Source of the DNA: Megaustenia siamemsis
Taxonomy: Eukaryota > Mollusca > Gastropoda > Stylommatophora > Ariophantidae
Direction: 5' to 3'
Length of the DNA stretch: 64,000 bases
NCBI GenBank assembly: GCA_032433765.1
Contig: JAVIAB010000047.1
Span: forward strand, 13,472,107 to 13,536,106
Shown: one piece after another, positions 33,655 to 43,254 of the stretch
Layout: the number at the start of each line of letters is the position of its first letter
Position numbering within the stretch: position 1 is the first letter of the stretch
Notes under the pieces: generated by a model
Seen by the model: only the letters and a program-made list of their open reading frames with translations
Told to the model about the DNA's origin: nothing
The model's database searches: none
Made by a program: the position numbers and the translations under genes

Positions 33655-34505
33655 ATTATTATGTGTATAGAGAATATAAATTAAAAATAATCAAGAATAT
33701 AAATATAAATAATCTAAGATATGCTGATGATACAGTATTAATCGCTAAGAGTGAAAATTAGTTACAAGAAATGTTAGAATTATAGTGAAAGAAAGCAAAA
33801 ATAAAGGACCCAGCCTTAATAGCAAAAAGAGAGTAGTAATGGCAACAACAAAGAAAAAGACATCACCTCAGTTCAAAATAAAGACAAGTGGAACAATATT
33901 AAAACAGGTAAATGAATTTAAATATTTGGGAACCTTGTTAACCTCAGACGGAAGATGTACAAAAGAGGTGAGATGCAGAATGGCTCAGGCAAAAGCAGTT
34001 TTCCAAAAAATGAGGAAGATATTATGCAATCCATTTTTGACAATAGAAACAAGAAAAATAGTTCTTAAATGTTATGTAGATCTAGTCTTAACATATGGAT
34101 GTGAATCATGGACAATAGAACAACAGATAAGGAAATCTATGGAGTCTGTAGAAATGTGGTTTTACAGAAGAATGTTGAAAATACCATGGCAGCTATGAGG
34201 AGTAGTGAAAACTTTCTGAAAGAGGCCAAAGCAAAAAGAGAGCTAATTTCCAATATTACTAAGAAACAATCATATTTTTTTTTGCCATGTAATGAGAAGA
34301 GAACAGCTGGAATATATTGTAACAACTGGGAAAACTGAGGGACGAAGAAAATGAGGGAAGCAAAGAGAAAAGATACCAGACAGCTTAAGAGAATGGCTTG
34401 GCAGAAAGTCAACAACAGAAATTATAAATAACTATCGAGATCGAAAGTTGTGGAGAGACATGATCACCTACGCCAGCAGGCCCTGTACTTGATGATGATG
34501 ACTTT
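33655..34505 (+). mobile_element. LINE (family II) fragment, right arm of an inverted pair
   Basis: Plus-strand: ataaataatctaagatatgc+tgatgataca (NNLRYADD), LNSKKRVVMATTKKKTSPQF, FKYLGTLLTSDGRCTKEVRC, LTYGCESWTIEQQIRKSM and VEMWFYRRMLKIPWQL. It ends tgtacttgatgatgatgac. It mirrors 32898-33640 head to head. Confidence 0.78.
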
Positions 34506-34599
34506 ATTTTTGCTTTCCTTCACTATAATGACGTGACCTTAATTATCCTCTTGTGTACCACACACTTTGCTGTTTTCACTTTATGAAACACAAGTCATG

Positions 34600-35268
34600 A
34601 ATGTCGCCAAAAATAAACAGAACATCATCATAACTAAAGACGGCAGACAACTAAAACAAGTAGAGGAATTAAAATACCTAGTAAGTCTAGTGACAAACGA
34701 CAATTCATAAACAGCAGAAATCGACTCAAGATGCATCAAAGCTTGTGGTCAAATCATTGGATAGCTATCACCACTATTGTCTTACAAGTAAATAACTCTA
34801 TAGGCAAAACAAACAATGTACAATACAGTCTTCATCCAAACTTTGTGCTACCAATGCCAGACCTGGACCCCAGATGCAAGAACAATAAGAAAAATAAACT
34901 CTACTGAGATTAAATGTGTCAGACGAATGACAGGAAACAGTCTGAGACATAAGATCAGAAATGAAGAACTGAGAAAAAAAGCTAGGAATAGCCCCCGCCA
35001 TATAATATATAAAGAAGCAACAGATAAAATTGTTTGGCCACGTGACAAGGCAGAAAGATCAAAACACAACACAACGAGCCTCCAACAAACGTTGCGAGAA
35101 TACCAGACCCAAGGGTTGACCACAAAAAAGATGGATTGATGGAATATTAGAAGCACTAGGAAGCATAACAGCAGCAGAGGCTAACAGAAGAGCAAAAAAC
35201 CGCAAATTATATCTCCCCTCGACGCTGAAAGGCAGATGAGGAAGGAAAGAAGAAGATAATTTCTGATT
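34600..35268 (+). mobile_element. LINE (family V) 3' fragment
   Basis: Plus-strand reading: TKDGRQLKQVEELKYL, FIQTLCYQCQTWTPDARTIR, KINSTEIKCVRRMTGNSLRH, then AITAAEANRRAKN-like and a 3' end atatctcccctcgacgctga with an AAG-rich tail. Related copies are at 50097 and 63212. Stops and frameshifts are present. Confidence 0.7.
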
Positions 35269-35362
35269 CTTCCGCCACATCTAAAGTCAAATTTCTTGTA
35301 CATTCTGGATGGACTTTCCCGGCTTGTAGGAACATGCTTCACAAAATCATCATTGTCATTAC

Positions 35363-36202
35363 TAGGGCTCGGATTTTCATGAAATGTCATATTTTTTTCC
35401 TGAAGCATATTTTCAGTTTTAAGTAATTTCTACATGTTTCAAGCATTTCTGAACAATTTTAAGCTGTTTTTATCTGTCATATAAAAGCATATTTTGACCA
35501 TAATTTTGATGAGGTCATATTTTGCCTGAAATTGGAGATTTAGGTCATATTTTGGTCATATTTAGGTCATATTTAGGTCATATTTTGGTCATATTTTGCA
35601 TATTTTCTGGTGTACTCAACTTTCTGGTGTACTCCGTTTGCTTATCAATGTTAGCACATCTTAAACTATGTTTAGAGACAAATTGTGAGGCTTGGCTATA
35701 TTTCTGAATGTGTGTATTAGTGAATATGCATGTGTGTCTTTCATGCGACTGTAGGGAGGGGAAGACATCAGTCAACTCTTTGATGTCAGTCGGCATCTAA
35801 GAATAAAAAAGGGAGTGACATCCGCTCAATACTTCAAAAGAATTTTCTGGGTTTTGTTTCGAAAGTAAATTGTAGGAAACAATTTCAAATTTTTCAACGT
35901 CAGGAGCGAATATTCCTGGATTTGTTAAATCTTCCAGTTTCATTTTAAACCGTTTGGCGCCCATTTGTATGTTACAATTATTAATTTGCCATTTGCAACA
36001 GTAATGCGTAAAACATGCAAACAATAATTTTGCGTTTTTTTTTTTTTTTTTTTTTGGGGGGGGGGGGGGGGTTCATAAATGAGAAAAACCTTATGGTCAT
36101 ATTTCGGCATATTTAGCATATTTTAGGTCATATTTTGCCTTTTTTAGGTCATATTTGCATGTCATATTTCAGGATTTTTAGGTCATAAAAATCCGAGCCC
36201 TA
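35363..36202. mobile_element. Non-autonomous hAT-type DNA transposon, 840 bp
   Basis: Perfect 8-bp target duplication gtcattac at 35355-35362 and 36203-36210. The inverted termini start tagggctcggattttcatga on the left and tagggctcggatttttatga on the right, read inward. Subterminal regions are packed with the word ggtcatatttt. The 8-bp duplication is the hAT hallmark. Short minus-strand ORFs at 35578-36024 are not recognised as transposase. A T run followed by a G run lies at 36034-36072. Confidence 0.9.
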
Positions 36203-36439
36203 GTCATTACCATTAATAGAATTATGATCATCATCGTATGTTCCGAGCAACGAGCCATTTACAAAGATCCAATACGCCTCCGCACTGTCTCCACACTGTC
36301 TCCGCACTGTCTCAGCAATGTCAGGCTTTCAGTGAGTGTCTTCTAATATTTTCCAATTCACTACAAATTTCGTTAAAGAATATTTGCTAACTGTGCATAT
36401 TTTTGAGTTATTGAGTTATTTGTGAGTTATCATCATTGC

Positions 36440-37087
36440 ATAACTATACACTCATTGATATAAAAAGAGGAGTAAGGCTGGGTGCATCCTATCACCAAGC
36501 TTGTTCAATCTATACACTGAGAAAGTCTTTAAATCATAACAGAGATGCTAGGCCCAAACTTTAATGGAAAAATAATTAATAACCTAAGATATGCTGACGA
36601 TACTGTAATACTAGCAGAAAATCCTAATAATTTACAACAATTACTTAATGAAATAAACATGACAAACAACAAATATGAATAGCAAAAAGACTAAAACTAT
36701 AATCATAAACAAAGAAAATACTAAAACCCACAAGTGGATATCAAAGTTGAAGGAATAGACCTGGAGACAGTTCAAAGCTACAGCTACCTTGGACATACTA
36801 TAACCAGTGATAGAAAATGTAAAATTGAAATAAACAAAAGAATAAGAATAACAACAAGTAATTTTAATGTCATGAAAAATATACTAACGTCCAAACAAAT
36901 AACATCAGGGCTAAAACTAAGAATAGCAAAATGTTATATCTTCTCAACATTCGTATATGGTGCAGAAATATGGACATTAGACACACAAAAAAAAAAAAAA
37001 AAAAAAAAAACAGAACACAAAATTGAAGCCTTTGAAATGTCGACTTATATAGAAGAATAGGATAGAAAAAAATATATGGACAGAAAG
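36440..37087 (+). mobile_element. LINE (family III) RT fragment, left part
   Basis: Plus-strand: IKRGVRLGAS with a frame change, GKIINNLRYADDTVILAENP, SYLGHTITSDRKCKIEINKR and FVYGAEIWTLDTQ, followed by an A run and KTEHKIEAFEM. It is interrupted by the hAT element at 37088 and continues at 37907. Confidence 0.8.
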
Positions 37088-37898
37088 CAGTGGCGTATAC
37101 TGGTTTTGGGGTCTAGGCTACCGCTGACATAATAAATAAAGACATACATTATATTCAGTAGGCTAACATGAAGTAATATTTGCTAATGACATCACTACAT
37201 TTTAAATTACTTACTTATTTATATGTAAATTCTATATGTCTTGTTTGGGACGAAAATGTCTTGATGACTTTGTCATTGGAAGTACTGTTGGGTTGGTTTT
37301 TAAGTTTCTGAAGGAATGATTTCCCAATGGACATTAATTGCCAAACCAGATAAGCGTACTTGTGTCTGAGTTGAGCAACAATAAGATTGATTCTCTTGAG
37401 AGCAGAAAAAGTTCTTTCTACAGATGCTGATGCGTATAACGTAGTTATAAATAGATTATGAAATTCCGGTAATCAGACACAGTTTCACTTTCACTTTGTG
37501 ACGATTCTTATTGACTAGAGCTAAGAATAACTCATGAAACCGTATTAGTGTAGAAGTAGCTTAGCCGTATTATTTTGACGGGAATTTTTGAATGTCAAGG
37601 TCATTAATTCAAAGTCGGAGAGAAATGTACTGCTGCTGATTAGCGGTTTATGTACTATTTTTTATAGTAGTTTCGGTCTCATTCACAAACGTTATAGTGG
37701 CCATAGGAAAACCTTGCTTTAATAAATGCAAATCAAAGCAAATAAATCATATTGGCCTACGAAATGTGTAATAGAATATTTCAAAAATTGGTAATATAAT
37801 TATGAAAAAAATATAGTAAATTATCATTTCCTTTTGTATTTCGTTAATATGTTCAGGCCACCGGCGGTAGCTGTGGTAGCATAGAGAATACGCCACTG
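37088..37898 (-). mobile_element. Second hAT-type element, 811 bp, with transposase remnant
   Basis: Inverted termini cagtggcgtatact (left) and cagtggcgtattct (right, complement). The flanks acagaaag and ataaaaag agree in 6 of 8 positions, an eroded 8-bp duplication. It splits a LINE whose two halves match family III elsewhere in the window. Confidence 0.8.
37220..37480 (-). pseudogene. hAT transposase C-terminal dimerisation domain (hATC)
   Basis: One minus-strand frame without a start codon reads LFITTLYASASVERTFSALK, RINLIVAQLRHKYAYLVW and QLMSIGKSFLQKLKNQ, then ends at a stop. S-A-S-V-E-R-x-F-S-A-L-K-R-I is the hATC signature that mediates transposase multimerisation. The catalytic core and BED finger are absent, so this is the C-terminal remnant of an internally deleted element. 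Confidence 0.85.
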
Positions 37899-37906
37899 AT
37901 AAAAAG

Positions 37907-38411
37907 AAAGAAAACAAATGATGAAGTTTTAAAACAACTAAAAATAAAAAGAACACTACTAAATATAATTAAGACAAGACAAATTACATTTTTAGAACAC
38001 GTTAAAAGACACAACAGCCTAATAAAAGTAATATTGGAAGGGAAAATACAAGGTAAAAGAGGCAGAGGCAGACCAAGACTAACATGGACGAGTAACATCA
38101 AAAGATGGACAACTCAGCCTATGACAATCTGCACCATCAAAAGCAAGAAACAGAGTGGAATGGCGCTCCATGGTAGCCAACCTTCGTTGCGGAGACGGCA
38201 CTCGATGATGATGATAAAAGACACAACAGCCTATTAAAAGTAATCTTGCAAGGGAAAATACAAGGTAAAAGAGTCAGATGCAGACCAAGACTAAAATGGA
38301 CGGGTAACATCAAAAGATGGACAACTCAGTCTATGACAACCTGCACCATCACAGCAAGAGACAGCGGAATGGCGCTGCATGGTAGCCAATCTTCAGTGCG
38401 AAGACGGCACT
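37907..38411 (+). mobile_element. LINE (family III) 3' end, duplicated at its tail
   Basis: Continues 36440-37087: TNDEVLKQLKIKRTLLNIIK, LEHVKRHNSLIKVILEGKIQ, then GRPRLTWTSNIKRW, ending ggcactcgatgatgatgat. Directly after the tail a second copy of the last ~190 bp begins (aaaagacacaacagcc at 38004 and 38216, period 212). The second tail is at 38400. Confidence 0.8.
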
Positions 38412-38535
38412 CAATGAATAACCATTGCACTCCGAACATGTCTATAGGTGCTCAGATCTCCTCCTCAGCATGTCCTGCAGCGTCCAGCGACTAACGACTC
38501 CAGTTCTATGTTGGTTGATAAGTCTTCTTATACGC
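38412..38535 (-). repeat. Dispersed repeat E, copy 3 (inverted)
   Basis: Complement of the E family: attgcactccgaacatgtct, cctcctcagcatgtcctgca, ctccagttctatgttggttg. It abuts the duplicated LINE 3' end. Confidence 0.55.
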
Positions 38536-38548
38536 CCACTAAACCTCT

Positions 38549-38764
38549 ATGAAATATCTCCTCTTTCCCTGCACTTACAAACTTGATTTTTTGCATCTGG
38601 CCTTGTTTTTCCAAGGTCCCACTGATTTCACAAAATTTAATGATGTAGGAAGTATGCTTCATCATGAAGCAGCACTTTCCTTTGATCTCAGTGAATTTAC
38701 GGATCTTTTTGCTCCTGGAGAAATAATTTACCGTACATTAATGGAAATCAGCTTCTCGACATAG
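38549..38764 (+). other. Possible terminal coding exon, unknown protein
   Basis: A pyrimidine tract and AG (ttgtttttccaag at about 38617) precede an open stretch. It reads GPTDFTKFNDVGSMLHHEAA, LSFDLSEFTDLFAPGEIIYR, and TLMEISFST, then a stop. Composition is protein-like and non-repetitive, but no family is recognised and no polyadenylation signal is close. It could be part of an unknown transposon. Confidence 0.2.
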
Positions 38765-39262
38765 GCGTCTCTACACAACTTGAAAGTTGGAGGCGTTTAT
38801 CAACTGTTTACTTTCTATTGTTTACTTTCTTTAAAATACTATGAGAATGTCAATGTTATAGCCTTTACAGACGGTCTAAAACAAATCAGCGTATAAACAG
38901 TTCCATTAATGAAAACTATTTAAACAATATACAACAAAGAATACATTTTTAAAAAATTAATTATCCGTTGCGAGCGATAACGAGCATGACATATCAAGCA
39001 AAGTTATTGTTTATGGGTACGCATGTGACTAAAGAGTCCGATGTAAGCACGGGATCCTCTTCACTGTAAAGAGCTACATTGTTCGTTTTATGTCTTTCCA
39101 TGTGACTTTCATTATTTTACGTAAACAAGACATATGAAAGTGATTTAGTTTCTTTGCATGCCTGCAGTACACATATCAAGAATCTTTACATTTCCAAAAC
39201 GTTATCAACTTTAGCTAAAGATTGATCATGCGGACATATAAAAACGTCCATTATTATTTCAT

Positions 39263-40540
39263 TTATTCTGAATCAGAGGAGTCTAACATATTGATTACTA
39301 ATCTGGGCTGAACGAACGATAGTCCATCTTTTTTCCAATAGTCATTTTCTTCTTTTAAGACATGATCTTCACATTTGCACCAAAAATCTTTGTCAATCTG
39401 TGATAGAGCAGCATATGTCAGTCCTTTTATATCGCATAGTTTAAAACTTGTATTCTCAGCTGCCACCTGCCCTTTAATTTTTGCCCAAACGAGTTCAATG
39501 GGGTTTAATTGTGGATGATAAGGGGGCAGTCTCAAGCACGTATGACCATGCTGTTGAATGATTTTGTCTATTTGGAATACTTTGGTCTTTTGCGATTTCT
39601 TAACAAGTGACAGTAATTCAGGTTTCAAAAATCCCTCGTTAAATGGAATTCCTTCCTTTCTTAGCCAAATCTTTATAACATCTTTTGTACTGGTAGATGT
39701 AGGAATTTTGTCTTCTTCTGCCACAGCGTTGTGGTACGACGCGTTGTCCATTACCAGACAGGATGGTCTGTCTAGAATTGGAAGAAGAGTATTTTCAATC
39801 TACTCTCTAAATATATGGCCATTCATCTCGGTGTGATAGTCCCTGTTGTCAGTATAATTAGAGGTGAATATAAGTTCTGCATTTTTCACCAACCCTTCTT
39901 TTCGGCTGCCTGCATGTGCCATTATAATACGCTGTCCTTTTCCAGTGGGTACACATCTTTTAATACTTCCATCTGATAACTGCCATTCCTTTGCACTTGT
40001 GTGGTGAGAATTTATCCAAGATTCATCTAGAAATACAATATCATAACCTTGGTTACGCATTTCCCGTACTTCACGTAAATATTTACTCCTCATAGAAACT
40101 AAGTGCGGCTTCTCGCAGATGACATTTCTACCACTATCGTACTTTCTAAACGTAAAACCGATGCTTCTAACAGTTCTCCATAATGTTGTTTTCGACACAA
40201 CAATGTCATTTTCTGCTCTCAGTCGAATTTTCAGTTTTCTTAAAGTCACAGTTTCTTTGGAATCGAACATTTTACAAATTGCTCTTCTAATCACTTCCTT
40301 GTCAAAACTATCTACTACTTTCTTTCTTCCTAGCGTCCTAGTCTTGATTGAACTGGACACTCCGTTAGCTTTAAGCACTTGTTTGAAAAAGCGTTTGCTT
40401 ATACCCAATGCGTGAATAGTTCTCTTTTCTGGCTTTGAGATGCTTCGATACAGTTTTCCACGCTTAGCTTCTATGCAAAAATATTTATACACCTTTATTG
40501 CCACTGATTGCAATGTAAGGAACTTTACTTTTATACCCAT
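39263..40540 (-). pseudogene. DDE transposase, IS630/Tc1/mariner group with long D-E spacing, copy 1
   Basis: About 425 codons with one in-frame TAG at 39800-39802, where the second copy has Trp. N-terminal helix-turn-helix: SISKPEKRTIHALGISKRFF. Second DNA-binding segment: LGRKKVVDSFDKEVIRRAIC. Catalytic residues: D172 in FLDESWIN, D265 in VMDNASYHN, E349 in LNPIELVWAK, so 83 residues separate the last D and E. Tc1 and mariner have 34. The C-terminus ends DSSDSE. It resembles the DD82E-type ('Sailor') group as remembered, which is unchecked. No terminal inverted repeats were found around this copy. Confidence 0.85.
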
Positions 40541-41160
40541 TGACTAACAGATCACAAATTTAACGAAATTACCCAATAATTAGGATACGCCGTTGCACAT
40601 AAATCACAACAAAACGACAGGAAATGGGATGCACCGGATATAAAATTATAACTATGACGCGTTTTATGTGTTTTTTAGTGCTAAAACAGGGAAATTGGCG
40701 CGCATTACGTTCAAGATGACAAGTCCGTGGGTGCTCACTCATATGAAGCGGTAATTCCTCCAAATATATGGTTTGACCAAAATGCCTTAAATTTGTATAC
40801 TTCAAATAAAGAATATTTAAAACTATACGTTTGTTGGTGAGGAAATGAATGTACTTCTTGGGACCAAAAAATCACAAGACCATATGCAAAATTTCAGCAT
40901 TATCAATCAATTGGTTGCAGAGATATGGAATTTTAAACACCTTCAAAATATTTTGAAACGACCTATAGTATCTTGATGTACCCATCTTTGCATAAATCTC
41001 TTTCATCCGAATAAGATACATTAACTCATGGTTGTCGGAGTTCCGTGCATCTATTATAATATTGCAATACGTGATATACATCTGTATAAACTCTGGATAA
41101 GAGTTTTTTTTTTTTCAAAAGTAAATTGTCATAAATATAATAACTTGTTCATTTGTATAT
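40541..41160. other. Flank of transposase copy 1, nothing recognised
   Basis: Presumably the 5' untranslated part and terminus of the DDE element followed by unique sequence. No inverted repeat was visible. Confidence 0.4.
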
Positions 41161-42465
41161 AGCCATCACAGGTGCGTAGTTGTCCAGGTACTGTAGAGTA
41201 GAATAGTTGTCTAGTTACTGTAGACGTAGGATAGTTGTCTAGTTACTGTAGACGTAGAATAGTTGTCTAGTTACTGTAGACGTAGAATAGTTGTCCAGTT
41301 ACTGTAGAGTAGAATAGTTGTCTAGTTACTGTAGAGTAGAATAGTTGTATAGTTACTGTAGAGTAGAATAGTTGTCTAGTTACTGTAGAGTAGAATAGTT
41401 ATCTAGTTACTGTAGAGTAGAATAGTTGTCTAGTTACTGTAGAGTAGAATAGTTGTCTAGTTACTGTAGAGTAGAATAGTTGTCTAGTTACTATAGAGTA
41501 GAATAGTTGTCTAGTTACTGTAGAGTAGAATAGTTGTCTAGTTACTGTAGAGTAGAATAGTTGTCTAGTTGCTGTAGAGTAGAATAGTTGTCTAGTTACT
41601 ATAGAGTAGAATAGTTGTCTAGTTACTGTAGAGTAGAATAGTTGTCTAGTTACTGTAGACGTAGGATAGTTGTCTAGTTACTGTAGAGTAGAATAGTTGT
41701 CTAGTTACTGTAGAGTAGAGTAGTTGTCTAGTTACTGTAGAGTAGAATAGTTGTCTAGTTACTGTAGAGTAGAATAGTTGTCTAGTTACTGTAGAGTAGA
41801 ATAGTTGTCTAGTTACTGTAGAGTAGAATAGTTGTCTAGTTACTGTAGAGTAGAATAGTTGTCTAGTTACTGTAGAGTAGAGTAGTTGTCCAGTTACTGT
41901 AGAGTAGAATAGTTGTCTAGTTACTGTAGAGTAGAATAGTTGTCTAGTTACTGTAGAGTAGAATAGTTGTCTAGTTACTGTAGAGTAGAATAGTTGTCTA
42001 GTTACTGTAGAGTAGAGTAGTTGTCTAGTTACTGTAGAGTAGAATAGTTGTCTAGTTACTGTAGAGTAGAATAGTTGTCTAGTTACTGTAGAGTAGAATA
42101 GTTGTCTAGTTACTGTAGAGTAGAGTAGTTGTCTAGTTACTGTAGAGTAGAATAGTTGTCTAGTTACTGTAGAGTAGAGTAGTTGTCCAGTTACTGTAGA
42201 GTAGAATAGTTGTCTAGTTACTGTAGAGTAGAATAGTTGTCTAGTTACTGTAGAGTAGAATAGTTGTCTAGTTACTGTAGAGTAGAATAGTTGTCTAGTT
42301 ACTGTAGAGTAGAGTAGTTGTCTAGTTACTGTAGAGTAGAGTAGTTGTCTAGTTACTGTAGACGTAGAATAGTTGTCTAGTTACTGTAGAGTAGAATAGT
42401 TGTCTAGTTACTGTAGAGTAGAATAGTTGTCTAGTTACTGTAGACGTAGGACAGTTGTCCATTTA
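41161..42465. repeat. 27-bp minisatellite zone, about 48 copies
   Basis: Unit gtctagttactgtagagtag+aatagtt, 27 bp. Diagnostic variants (gagtagag, gacgtagaat, gtccag) recur in blocks, indicating duplication of multi-unit segments. Confidence 0.97.
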
Positions 42466-43254
42466 TTGTAGACGTAGAACAGTTGTTTAGTTACTGTAGA
42501 CGTAGGACAGTTGTCCAGTTACTGTAGACGTAGAACAGTTGTTTAGTTACTGTAGACGTCGGACAGTTGTCCAGTTACTGAAGACGTAGGACAGTTGTCC
42601 AGTTACCGTAAGTATAAAACAGCGTTCCTGTTACGGTAGGTATAGGACACTTGTCCATGTACTGTAGGTATAGGACAGTTGCCCCGTTACTGTAGGTATA
42701 GGACAGTTGTCCATGTACTGTAGGTATAGGACAGTTGTCCATGTACTGTAGGTATAGGACAGTTGCCCCGTTACTGTAGGTATAGGACAGTTGTCCATGT
42801 ACTGTAGGTATAGGACAGTTGCCCCGTTACTGTAGGTATAGACAGTTGCCCAGTTACTGTAGGTATAAGACAGTTGCCCAGTTACTGCAGGTATTGGACA
42901 GTTGTCCAGTTACTGTAGGTATAGGACAGTTGCCCCGTTACTGTAGGTATAGGACAGTTGTCCAGTTACATGTAGGTATAGGACAGTTGTCCAGTTACTG
43001 TAGACGTAGGACCGATGTCCAATTGCTATAAATTGATGATAGTTTTCCAGTTGCTGTAGACGTACGACAGTTGTCCCGTTACTGAAAACGTAGGACAGTT
43101 GTCCAGTTACTGTAAAGTATAGGACAGTTGTCCAGTTACTGTTGGTATAGGACAGTTGTTCAGTTGCTGTAGACGTAGGACCGATGTCCAATTGCTATAA
43201 ATTGATGATAGTTTTCCAGTTGCTGTAGACGTAGGACATTTGTCCCGTTACTTT
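42466..43254. repeat. 28-bp transitional minisatellite zone
   Basis: The unit lengthens to 28 bp and changes to gtccagttactgtagacgta+ggacagtt and gtccatgtactgtaggtata+ggacagtt. It is clearly homologous to the zones on each side, forming a gradient. Confidence 0.93.

Noticed and set aside
32898..34505. Twin-priming inversion of a single LINE
   Set aside because: Both arms contain the same 3' region, whereas twin priming inverts the upstream part only.
35578..36024. hAT transposase encoded in the 840-bp element
   Set aside because: The two minus-strand ORFs show neither the hATC signature nor a clear BED zinc finger.
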